This document shows positions 9,927-19,403 of a stretch of DNA of 64,000 nt, in pieces. This DNA is from Dendrolimus kikuchii (lineage: Eukaryota; Arthropoda; Insecta; Lepidoptera; Lasiocampidae). Position 1 is the first letter of the stretch, and each line of letters begins with the position of its first letter. Below the pieces are notes generated by a model. That model was not told the DNA's origin. It ran no database searches and saw only the letters and a list, made by a program, of their open reading frames with translations. Where the stretch lies: positions 1,404,210 to 1,468,209 of the forward strand of contig CM034407.1 of assembly GCA_019925095.2 (NCBI GenBank), written 5' to 3'. Made by a program: the position numbers and the translations under genes.

Positions 9927-10088
9927 TTCAGTTGCAGGACTCGAAATAAAATCCCGTTGGATTTATTATAGAATTTATAAGAACTATACAAACACGTATA
10001 ATACAGGTACAAATATAACTGTGCATAACCAGTCCAAACGTAATGCACGATTCAATCACACGTGCAAAGTCCGTCACTAACGTCTTAC
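9927..10088 (-). repeat. Partial inverted copy of the 8488-8922 LTR
   Basis: It is the reverse complement of about 8755-8918: words such as gttgcaggactcga, cccgttggatttatta and gtaatgcacgattcaatcaca match with scattered differences. Only the 3' 160 bp of the LTR are present. Confidence 0.7.
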
Positions 10089-10841
10089 TTGGCATTCTTA
10101 TTTACTAATACATATTAAAAATCAAAGCTAATGCATATTAATACTAATAATTATAAACATATTTTTAAAGTCAACAACAATATATAATCTATATATTATA
10201 TATAATTATATATAACAGAGCACATCTTTGCAGTGTGAGCTTCATACATTGCAGCGACATCAATGTCATATAAGCGGAGAGATCGTCTGTTGTGGCTTAA
10301 AATTGTTTTATTTCTTTTCTTTATATCGTTGACAAAATCAGGTTTCTAAAAGCGACATCTATTTTCTTAAAATGGAAACATCATCGATTGTGGTTTGCGC
10401 TATTTCTAATATTCTTGTCAACAAAGTTTCTTCAAAAGCGACATCTATTGTATCAAATCGGTACGTCGTCGTCTACGTCGATTGAGGTTAAGCTTTTTGC
10501 ATTCCTTATCAATATAAAGCAAGTAAATTTAAAGAAAGCGACACGATATAATTAGCTTGCCACTATCACACAATATTCTAATCACTATCATATGTTTACT
10601 TTAAAGATATGTATAGGTTGTTAGAGTTTAAAACACTGTTTTAAATGGCGGTTTTTACCATCAAAGACTAACTACTTTAAACCTATTCACACTATATTTT
10701 AATTAAAGCATAACACTTGCAGCACGTTTTCGTCCTTAATTATACACGTTGCATATTACTTTAAACGTATGGAGATGGTTTTAATATTTTGAATAATTTT
10801 TGTTACGGGAACTGATGTGAAACCGCCGCCATCTTCAAGTT
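10089..10841. other. AT-rich stretch with diverged short tandem units
   Basis: No gene seen. The word aaaagcgacatctatt occurs near 10347 and 10434, and a shorter aaagcgacac near 10536. The flanks (cgttgacaaaatc / cttgtcaacaaag) align too, giving units of about 87 bp. The region also holds a tata run at 10180-10215. Confidence 0.35.
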
Positions 10842-10993
10842 CATCATCATCATTAAAAAGGGTAAAACGCATAAAAAAACCTTTCTGTCCATTGAGAATG
10901 AACAAAAAGGTTTTTTTATTCGTTTTACCCTTTTTAATGATGATGATACGAATAAAAAAACCTTTTTGTTCATTCTCAATGGACAGAAAGGTT
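10842..10993. repeat. Two overlapping (imbricated) inverted repeats
   Basis: First pair: about 10842-10883 with 10907-10947, one mismatch, carrying gggtaaaacg/cgttttaccc. Second pair: 10878-10922 with 10949-10993, 45 bp and perfect. The right arm of one pair overlaps the left arm of the other. A further copy of aaaggtttttttattcg sits near 11297. This geometry suggests template switching rather than a simple transposon end. Confidence 0.75.
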
Positions 10994-11334
10994 GTAGAAA
11001 AAAGGAAGAAAAACAGGGACTAACCTGAATTCACTCTATAGGTCGCTGGACTTTGATCTTGAGTACACTTTTTTTTTTAACACGTTTCTTTAAAAAGTTT
11101 TCAAGAGAAATTTCTTATTTTTAACGTTTTACACGATGTCACGACACGTTCCAAGAGAGGTTAGTTTTTGCGAGGAGATGCGAGGCGACAGTGAACGGAA
11201 ACGGAATGAAAAGGATGGGACCGGGAATGAGTGAATGCGTCAGAATAAAATGAGTAGTTTATAGTGTTCGCTATTGGTTAACAGATGGCGTTAACAAAGG
11301 TTTTTTTATTCGTCTACTGGGTTTTGATTTTGGT
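10994..11334. other. No gene; possible piggyBac flank
   Basis: Contains T-rich runs near 11070 and a GA-rich block (11155-11235). The word caaaggtttttttattcg at 11297 copies part of the foldback. It presumably includes the 3' end of the piggyBac relic to the right. Confidence 0.35.
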
Positions 11335-12890
11335 GGTACAATTTCATGCAAGGGGGTGATACACGATGATACCTTACAAATTTTGAATTGATATTTAGAC
11401 TGCTTTTCCTGTTTTCTTGTGTTGCAAAATCTGCATCGCTTCTATATAGACAATTCCAATAAGTGACTTCCTTTTTGCCCCAGTCTTATTTCGTCCGGAA
11501 CCCCAAAAACACCTTCTTTTTTATTTTTGTATACCACCGGATTTTATTTTTTGTTTGAGATATGGCCCGATTTCAAACTTCTAGCTAACCGTAATCTGAA
11601 ATCGTGATGTATGTTGTTACGATTTTGATTTTTGTTTTTATTTAAAATGTATGCGTTTATAATGGCACTCTCAAACAAGAACCAAAACATGCGAAACCAG
11701 GATTTTTTTGACCTGCGGCCAATTGAGTACGAACTTCGATAGTGGTCTATACCACCCATACTCCTCGTGTATTCTGCGATTGCAGAGGGACAATACATGT
11801 CTTTCTTTTGCCCATTTTTTTGAGTTCTCTGGATAACTGGTGAACCAGTTATCCATCGTAACATTACGTCCCATATGTATAAGTGGCTCTAGTAATCTAT
11901 TAGTGACGTCTGCCACTTTATTGGATACATGAAATGGGCCTTCTGGTTGGTCACCACAGTATACTTCAAAGTTGTAAATATACGGATATTTTGTGTCTGC
12001 TACCATAAATATTTTTATGCCAAATTTCGCCGGTTTGTTGGGTAGGTACATAATAAAACGACATCGACCTCTAAATGCTACAAGTTGCTCATCCAATGTC
12101 AAGCATTCACTTGGAATATAATATTCTAAACAATGGTGTCTCATAGTCTCAATAAAACCCCGTATGGCAGCAAGCTTATCAGTTTCTTGTCTCTGAGGGC
12201 GGTCGCGGATATCATCAAATCGTATAGAACGTATTAGGAATCGAAATCGATTTATAGACATTGTGAGATAAACCAACTCGAAGCCCGTTCCAACAGAGTT
12301 GTCCCAAAAGTCTTTAAGATTTTGACGTCCTGACCTATTAGCCCCAATGACTATGAGTAACCCAACAAATGTTCTCATTTCAGTTAACGTCGTAGGCTTT
12401 GCATCGCGTTCTTTTTGATATTTACTTTTTATGGTATCAATATATATATTTATATTTGTACACTTTACCAGGTATTCAAATACATCAGGATCAAAAAATA
12501 ACTCGAAACACTAAAGTGGTGTACTGGCATTTGAAGCTATACCTTTTAGTCCTAAAGGTCTTTGTATAATATTGTGCGAACGTACCCTCGTTGTAGGAAA
12601 TGCTCGTTTTTTCCATTCTGTTTCATTTCGCGACTTATAAGTGGTTAATTCTGCAAGTGGCATACTATCGTCCGAATCACTGTGGTTTTGTTCAGCATTT
12701 TCATCATTATCATCACTCTGATCTTCTTGCTCGGTATCAGTGTCGTGAGGAGAATGAACTATATTCTCTTCTTCTCTCACATCCTCTTCCTGTTCGCTTT
12801 CAATCAAATCATCCTCATCTAACTCCTCTTTCAGCCATCTCGACACGGTTTTTTCCATTCTTCGATCCATATTTAGCAATCTGTTGATAA
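11335..12890 (-). pseudogene. piggyBac-type transposase relic (A), internally deleted
   Basis: The minus strand starts near 12879 with an acidic N-terminus (EEDVREEENIV, then DSDDSMPLAEL). The catalytic core from 12378 has MRTFVGLLIVIG, RLRFxxR-type segments, LTLDEQLVAFRGRCRF (first Asp), VTMDNWFTSYP (second Asp) and, in another frame, RSMGGIDHYRSSYSIGRRSK (third Asp) with SWFRMFWFLFESAIINAYI. A C-terminal cysteine segment, RCRFCNTRKQEKQSKYQFKI, lies near 11420. About 100 residues are missing between the second and third Asp, frames change near 11860, and a stop precedes the cysteine segment. The core starts downstream of a gap, so the N-terminal and core parts are not in one frame. Confidence 0.8.
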
Positions 12891-13071
12891 AATATAAACG
12901 AACAGTAAGTTTTCAATACATAATACAAACGTTAATAGAAACAGAGAAATACTTACATAAATTTAAAACATATTTTGCATCTAAGAAGTTCCGCGAGTGC
13001 ACGTGTGGGCTACATACGTATCCCAACAACTTCAACTGATTACGTTTCGCATGTGCGCCAGTGTCGATCGC

Positions 13072-13565
13072 TCACGCCACACTGAATGCGTCGAGCAACA
13101 ACCAATCGGAGCTTAGCAAGAGATTCGACTTTAAAACATTCGATTTCACGAAGTTATGAACAAAAACAATACCCTGGGCTACATATGTAGCCCGCGCGTG
13201 TACTCTAGTGTTAATGGGTTTTTTTGGCATGTATTGCTTCAATGAGCATCTGCATTTAAACTTTACCATACACTCGTCTATTGACTGAACACTTGAATTG
13301 TACACCTCATTCTGATAGACTTCATTTAATGTTGTAATCATGAGTTTTAATTTGTATAATTTGTCAAAATTTGATAAATCTCTCGGTGGTTCGGTGCTAT
13401 TGTCATTCAAATGTAAATTTTCTGTTATTTCCTTGAATCTCACTATTGGAAATACACGAGAAATTTCAGGATTATTATAGAAGGAATCACTTGAGCAAAA
13501 AATGTCTATGTCTGGTAAGGGATTTAAGCCCATTAGGATAAGAGTATCCTCTAGAATCAAACTCC
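13072..13565 (-). pseudogene. piggyBac-type transposase fragment (B)
   Basis: The minus strand encodes ILMGLNPLPDIDIF, then FPIVRFKEITENLHLNDN, FDKLYKLKLMITTLNE and SSVQSIDECMVKFKCR, followed by KQYMPKKPINT. These are the conserved blocks leading up to and past the first catalytic Asp (SIDExMVxFKGR) of piggyBac transposases. The remaining catalytic domain is missing. It differs in sequence from relic A next to it, so it is a separate family member, truncated at both ends. Confidence 0.75.
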
Positions 13566-13963
13566 GCTAAATCCAGAAATCCAGAGTTTTCAATAATCAA
13601 CTTTTTTGCTCAGTATTTGCTACTTAGGTAATTTTCTGGTGCTAATTTGAAATAAAATAAGTAAAACCGATTGTAATAATAAACTATATCAGTTTGTTTT
13701 TGGTCTAGGTAATATAAAACAATTTGTGATCGAAAAATGCGGATGTAGCGGACATTGATACTGAGCTATGAATCTGGCGGTTTTCGATACACACAATGAT
13801 GGGTGTGGCGTATTTTGGTTGTCAGGACCCCATACTCTTAATGATTGTACAGGATGATCTAAAAAGTAATAAAATATTATAAACTTCAATAAGTAATGCG
13901 TAAAAGTAACTTTATTAAACAGGGTGGAATTGTTTATAAATTGTTTAAATGATGAACAAAGAA
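13566..13963. other. Non-coding; probable 3' end of the DGCGGQNKN-family element
   Basis: No gene. It contains gcggatgtagcggacattgat near 13740; similar words (cggatgtagcggcaactgat, gcggatatagcgcag) occur on the far side of the next gene near 16240-16300. They may be subterminal repeats of the element at 13964-15860. Confidence 0.35.
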
Positions 13964-15860
13964 ATTATACAAAATTTTCATTTTCTTCCAATGGGACACA
14001 TTGCAAGTTCTCATGTTCTTGAAAATTTTCATTCCTTTCTTCTATATCCTTGTAGTATTTTAAAATATCAATAGCCCTCCAATCCTCACCATAATGTTTT
14101 TTCAGAAGGTTAGTGACATCTTTTATTTTACTTATGTTCACTTTACCTTTTCGTATAATTGCGGGCGCGATTTTAGAACATCTCTTTCCTAATAAAACTA
14201 CGTTTTAAAGGTTTTAAGCGCGGTAATTTTATTTGATTTTGGTAAAACCGTTAAAACGTAGTTTTATTATGTATTCAAGTCGCGAAAACTTAAGAAAATA
14301 TCATCTCTTTCCTCTTTTAGTCACATATTTTGGTTGATTAAATTCGTTCCGATAATTTTCTTCTCCTTGCATGCCCACATTCTGCCGTCCCTTACTCATT
14401 ATAAATCGTTTGGACGGATTAAATTTGAAATGCCAGCTCCCTGGAGGTTTGATGACTTTGGAGACTTCATCCTTCCAATTGTAAACTTCAACATCATCTC
14501 CTTAATGGTAAATAGTCGCATGTTTTTTGAAAACGTCTATGTAATCTTGTGGATTATATATTATAGACTGTTTTTGGTTTCTTTTTCAATCTTCGCAAAT
14601 ATTCTGTCTGGTTGTAAGAAACTGTGGCCAACCATTGGAAAAACTATTTCAATATTGTTTACTTGCCGTGGCGCATGTGAAGAGAGCCATTTGGTGCACA
14701 TACCTACAAGAGTTGTGTTTTTATTTTGGCCACCGCAGCCGTCAGCAAAAAGTATCAATTTTGTTTTATTTTCAGCAATATCCAGAGTAGTGAACTTCTG
14801 AAATACTGCACTTGCTATTTCATTAGATGATTTTGAATGCTCATTTTCACACCAGTAATAGGAATGCACATTGTTTGTTGTTAAAGCAGATTTAGAAGTG
14901 CCAACGACGATAGTGAAGATATACATAGTAAGGTTATGTGTATCTTACAAATCTGTTATATATATCCTTTGTTGGAGATTCTAATAAAATAAAAAAATAT
15001 TAAATTGTTGGCTAAAATAAGCTGCTTGGTCCCGCAATTTCGGCAGAGCACAATTTTTTGACAGTCTCAAATGATAGTAAAATAGTATCTTCGGGCTCCA
15101 TCTTTAACATACTGTAAAAGGCTTTGGCTTTTAATGTATGACTCGTTTCTCTGTTTGAAATCGTTGTTTATCTTGGCTTGTAGAGGCAGTGTCAATTTTT
15201 CTTATCAGCTCAGAGCACCGAGAACATGTATCCTTCAGGGGCGAACCAAAATCAATATTATACTTTCTATTGAAAATGTTCCTAAAATACGACTGTTTTA
15301 CTTGCAAGTGAGGTGTATCTTGAACTTTATCGTGATACAATTTCCATATTTTCATGATATTCAATTCCGGTGGTAAATACAGTCTTACTGCTGATTTAGC
15401 TCTACAATAATGCTATTTTGTGGCTGCCACCACGAATTTCTTTGGCGATATTGCCTCCATCTTTGAAAGATCTTTGGGTGACTCCCGTGACTCTATCTTT
15501 TCCTATCGTCAGTATTCCTAAAAATGTACTTTTGCACACTCTACCCTTTTTGTGAGGGTTTTGTTTAGTTACGTAATATTCAAGGCTTACATTTTTTGGG
15601 CCTCTAGATTGATTTACCAGTCTTGTTCTCACACATTTCTTGCAACGGCATTGTTGTAGTATGAAGTTGTCTTAATCTATTTTATTTTGTAATTTGAAAA
15701 ACTTACGGTGAGTACGAGCTATGTCTTGTGTTTTCAACGTCGAACAGGTAAAAGTTGTATTATTTTTGTGGGTCCATTTAGGAGCACTTGAAAAGCGTTT
15801 TGGACAATATCTGAAATAACAAAAAAAAAACCGTTTAAATATAAAACATTCAAGCAACGG
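13964..15860 (-). pseudogene. Broken gene of the DGCGGQNKN transposon-like family, copy 2
   Basis: On the minus strand, after an acceptor-like ttatttcag at 15820, the order is: a Cys-containing N-terminus (FTCSTLKTQD, QCRCKKC); VCKSTFLGILTIGKDRV; RGGSHK; YCRAKSAVRLYLPPELNIMK; YFRNIFNRKYNIDFGSPLKD then CSRCSEL; a segment ending TILLSFE; SSNEIASAVF; LILFADGCGGQNKNTTLVGM; VFPMVGHSFLQPDRIF; and a tail ending ENENFV at 13964. Lesions include an in-frame TAA near 15675, loss of about 30 residues between RGGSHK and SHYCR, several frame changes, and a 111-bp PLE insert at 14191-14301. The order of motifs matches copy 1 at 521-1920. Candidate catalytic acids are in LLSF(E), ADGCGG and QPDRIF; no named superfamily is assigned. 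Confidence 0.65.
14191..14301 (-). mobile_element. 111-bp miniature of the Penelope-like element
   Basis: Flanked by the 12-bp duplication catctctttcct (14179-14190 and 14302-14313). Read on the minus strand it starts atattttcttaagttttcgcg, the same as the PLE start at 28769, runs about 57 bp, then jumps to accaaaatcaaataaaatta and ends in the sequence of the PLE right terminus (34995-35038). Both element ends are thus kept and everything between is gone. Confidence 0.8.
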
Positions 15861-16319
15861 CTAAATTATAATAATAAACTCGAACAAAGAGATTCTACTA
15901 AATAAAAACGGACATTCTTAAATTATTGTCTGCTGATAAGATATTAGATTTTGTAAATGACATCATTGTAAACAAACAACCTGTATAGCAAAATCATTCA
16001 ACATTTTACTCACAGTGATTTTCGTTTTTTGTCCTTTTTCCAGTTTTCTTTGTTCACACCCTGCTTTCTTGCATATTTAGGGGGAACGGGTTCGATTTTT
16101 TATTTGTTAAATCAACTATTGTTTGTTTAATTATTCACAAAATAACCGTACGAAATTAGAATACAAAATACTCCACGGCCATTATGAACCACAACTACGC
16201 CATGACAGTTATTTCGCAAAATTCAGCGTTTGGTTGGTCAATACGGATGTAGCGGCAACTGATAATGAGTAGTTGCGGATATAGCGCAGTTTGAAACGAA
16301 ACCCATTTTTATAACTCAA
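15861..16319. other. Non-coding; probable 5' end of the DGCGGQNKN-family element
   Basis: No supported frame. Repeated words ggatgtagcgg, gcggatatagcg and ggatgtagctgg near 16240-16335 resemble the word at 13740 on the other side of the broken gene and may be terminal or subterminal repeats. Confidence 0.35.
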
Positions 16320-17050
16320 CATACTCAGGATGTAGCTGGGTTAGGACAACAAGAGTTTATATAGATTTTATAGAAATTAAAAAACCTTGACAAAGGCCTA
16401 CTACCCTTGTCATAATACTGTTTTTGTTTAATTTGGTTTTCTATTAATTGTTTCTTAAACTCCAATCTTATATTATTTTTTTCCTTATTTAAACTAGGTA
16501 ACATATATCTTACAACTCTATTATACATTAATTCAGATGGTGTTATACCATTGTTACTTGATATTGGTGTATTTCTATATGTTAATATTTTATATTTATT
16601 TTTATCTGTAATCAACTTTTTTAACAATCTTTTAACTGTTTGAATATGCCTCTCCGCTAGGCCATTTGCCTGATGATGTTTAGGATTTTAAAGTTTATGT
16701 TCAAAGTCCCATTCACTGGCAACATTTTTAAAATCTATGCTTGTAAATTGAGTTCCTGTATCAGAATAAACTATCTGTGCAACCCCAAACCTAGTAAATA
16801 TTTCCTTTAAGCTTTTTATAGTATTAAAAGCTGTTAAACTTTTTAAATCTTTAATTTCTACAAACTTACTAAAAGTATCTACTACTAAAATGTAAGGAAT
16901 ATTTGACATGAAAAAAATATCTATTGCTACTATTTCCCATACATTGTTTGGTATTTCTTTACACAACATAGGTTCTTTTGTATTTGCCTTTTGATATGAT
17001 TTACAAGTATCACATGTACTTATACAATCTTCAATATGTTTTTTCACACT
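16320..17050 (-). pseudogene. Ty3/gypsy integrase fragment
   Basis: The minus strand has the HHCC end (CDTCKSYQKAN), then IVAIDIFFM (first Asp), FGVAQIVYSDTGTQFTS (second Asp), and, across a stop near 16690, HHQANGLAERHIQT (Glu). It continues with YRNTPISSNNGITPSELMY, the usual post-catalytic block. The D,D,E set is therefore complete but interrupted by at least one stop. RT and RNase H are absent. It directly abuts a MADF exon at 17129. Confidence 0.75.
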
Positions 17051-17128
17051 CTTACACTTACACTGTTCTTAACAACCTACCTACCGAACTACCTACATAT
17101 GTACTTAAATAAAAGTGTGTATACTTAC

Positions 17129-17291
17129 TGTCTTTAAAATTGGTTTCTTTAATAATTTCCTCCCACGCTGCACCTCTTGTTTCATTACATTTGTACGTGT
17201 TTAAATTAGTATCCCAAAGTCAAGGGTACTTTTTGACCGCGTCTATTAGCTTTTCGTCCATTTTGTTTAAATCAGAAGCCGCCTTCTTCAT
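17129..17291 (-). pseudogene. MADF-domain first exon of a Harbinger partner protein
   Basis: From ATG at 17291 the minus strand reads MKKAASDLNKMDEKLIDAV, then LWDT and CNETRGAAWEEI, which is the first helix region of a MADF (Myb/SANT-like) DNA-binding domain. The exon ends with a donor, gtaagtat, at 17128. MADF-BESS proteins are the usual second gene of insect PIF/Harbinger transposons. The following exons are replaced by the gypsy integrase fragment. One in-frame stop lies between DAV..P and LWDT. Confidence 0.6.
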
Positions 17292-17722
17292 TGAACGTTA
17301 CGAAATGAACTGAACGAGTCGCCGGCACGGCAGGACGCGTGAGCGCCTCTCCGCTCACCGTGCTGCCCTCGCCGCTTCCGTACTATCGATACATAGCTTA
17401 GCTCGAGCTGCGCACCTTTTCGCGCAGCTACTTTGGGGCGGCGAATCTTCCTCGTACAGCTACATAGCTTAGTATTGGTGGAAACAGTCACATATTTTCG
17501 TAGGGTAGATTTCACATTTTCGCAGCATAGCTGCATAGCACATCTGTGGTGGAAAGGCACCCTTACTTCAGTCTGAGGCCGTTTACACACTATGCCGCTG
17601 CGGCAGCGTTTTCCGCCACCGCGGTGCCGTAGGAGCTGCGGCGTATCGCCGCAGAACCAGCGTCACGCATGCGTCTTATGTGGCGCTATTGTAGAACAGT
17701 CTCACTCGGTCAGTCGGATAGA
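17292..17722. other. CG-rich ends of two abutting Harbinger-type elements
   Basis: Contains gctatgcagctatgctgcg and several gc(a/t)gctatg words, then ggtggaaaggcacccttac near 17553 and ggccgtttacacactatgcc near 17578. Words such as gaggccgtttacacac look like Harbinger termini, with TTA (17564) as a possible 3-bp target duplication. Frames through here are composition artefacts. Confidence 0.4.
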
Positions 17723-18015
17723 ATGGACAGTATCGACACTATTGCGGTGTTTCTTTGTGTTCTGCGTCGTCGTAAAAAGAGGAAAAGAAGAACAGTTTGG
17801 ATTGATCCATTTATATCTTCAAGGAAAATTAACGGAAAGTTTTAATGTGGTTGTGAGAGTTTGAGAAGAAATCCTAAGAAATTCCGTAATTTTTTCCGTA
17901 TGAGTATTGATACATTCGACCAAATATTAGAACGTGTCCGCAACGGTTTACAGCGCAAGGATACGAAAATGAGGAAATGTATTTCACCTCCTGAAATGTT
18001 AATGGTGACATTAAC
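17723..18015 (+). pseudogene. PIF/Harbinger nuclease first exon
   Basis: ATG at 17723 gives MDSIDTIAVFLCVLRRRKKR, then RTVWIDPFISSRK; after a frameshift near 17845 it continues RRNPKKFRNFFRMSIDTFDQ and ends before a donor, gtaagtaa, at 18016. This is the family pattern (R-rich, xWxxPfxxxR, FRMSxxtFdxL). The exons with the DDE nuclease domain are missing; instead an antisense MADF-BESS gene end follows within 90 bp. Confidence 0.65.
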
Positions 18016-18102
18016 GTAAGTAAAAAAAACTACATATATGGAATCAAGTTTTATATAATTCACAGTAAGGCACACAAAATTTAAGCAGTACTAAGGCTAA
18101 TA

Positions 18103-18687
18103 TTAATTAAAATTAGGTAATGAATCGTCTGACGTTGGTGATGTGATCTGTGCATAAGAATTTAGAGAACTTGTAGACGGCGTGCTCTGATTATGATCAT
18201 ATGCCGATGTATTATATCCAGTCTGGTAGTCGTAATTAGATTGATTTTGCCATACATTAGTAGGGTACTGAATTGCTGTTATACTTTGTAGTACTCTACT
18301 CTGAAACTGTAATACTTTTTGATCATTAAACTTTTCGAGACTTGGAAAAAGACTATTAAAAAAGATGAATGTCTACTATTATTTTCTTTTTTTTAAATTT
18401 TCAAAGTCATCTGGTTTGCGTTTGCGACGCGATGTATTTGAAATACTCGTTTTATTAATTTGTACTGAAGCTTGCTGTTCATTAGGAGATTCTTCTTGTA
18501 GTTGTTCGGATGGTTCGTCTAGTTCACTATTTCTTGGAATACTCGAATCTGTCTCGGACGAAGCAGTTTTTGTCAAAAACGATAATTGTTCAAACAAATG
18601 ATATTTGAATTTTGACAATGGTCGATGAAGTTTTAGGATTATGGGAAGAGACACACCTAATACATAGAGCAGATTTTTGAATAACAA
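18103..18687 (-). pseudogene. MADF-BESS protein, C-terminal part
   Basis: The minus strand reads KFKYHLFEQLSFLTKTASSE (end of a MADF domain), a Ser/Glu-rich linker and a basic RRKRKPDDFENLKKRK, then after a frame change NSLFPSLEKFNDQKVLQFQS (BESS motif) and a Tyr/Gln/Asn/Ser-rich tail ending at 18103. It is antisense to, and closely follows, the Harbinger nuclease exon at 17723-18015. The BESS region mediates protein contacts in this family. Confidence 0.6.
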
Positions 18688-18788
18688 GTCTTTTTGAAAT
18701 GGATAGATATGGGCTATTTATTTTCAGTAAAACATTTCAATAACTTATTATTGTTAATAATGAATCAGGACAGTGAAAGTTATTACTA

Positions 18789-19345
18789 TTAGGAGTTCGA
18801 AAAATCAAAATCATTTAGAGAACTGAATGTGTGGCTGTCTACAGATACTGTGTCGTCTATTTGATGTGAAGATTGTATATTCTCAGGTGTTTCTGGAATT
18901 CATATTTCATATTTAAGCTTGCTATCATTTACAATATCATTTGTAGATTAAGCTGTAGCAGTACGATATTCCCTATATTGATTTTCGAGGTAAACTGAAG
19001 TATAAGCAATTTGGGAATAATTTGGCGGAGAAGTTGAATTATAAACATAATTGCGTGACGCATGAGATGTCTGAGAATGCAAAGGGGATCGAGTTCTTAG
19101 AATTAAGTTTCTCATCGCTTTTATAACCTCAAACTGAAATTCGACGATATCAGCGTCATTAAATTTTTCGATTGTTGGTGCGATTCCCCTGAAAAACGAC
19201 GTGAAACTACTGTTATCTTTCTTTTCGACAGAATCAACGTATTCTGTTGCGTTGAAATCATTGGCTTTTTTCGTTTATTTCATTTTGTTAATTGCTTTGT
19301 CTCTATGATGAGCGTCCTTAATGCTCTTCCATCTTTTAGGAAGTT
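18789..19345 (-). pseudogene. Second MADF-BESS protein fragment
   Basis: The minus strand starts LPKRWKSIKDAHHRDKAINK (MADF: W-x-S-x-x-D-x-x-R), has a stop, then SSFTSFFRGIAPTIEKFNDA and VEFQFEVIKAMRNLI (BESS), a Ser/Tyr/Asn-rich tail and the end SLNDFDFSNS at 18789. It belongs to a different Harbinger copy from the one at 18103-18687, being only distantly similar. At least two stops interrupt it. Confidence 0.55.
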
Positions 19346-19403
19346 CAATGACTGAAAGCAATAATAATGTTATTCTTTTCCAAGTTCTACGGGTTGCTAT
19401 TTT

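Noticed and set aside
17288..17864. Open frames on both strands through a CG-rich block
   Set aside because: Overlapping frames on opposite strands driven by GC content; only the nuclease exon from 17723 has family motifs.
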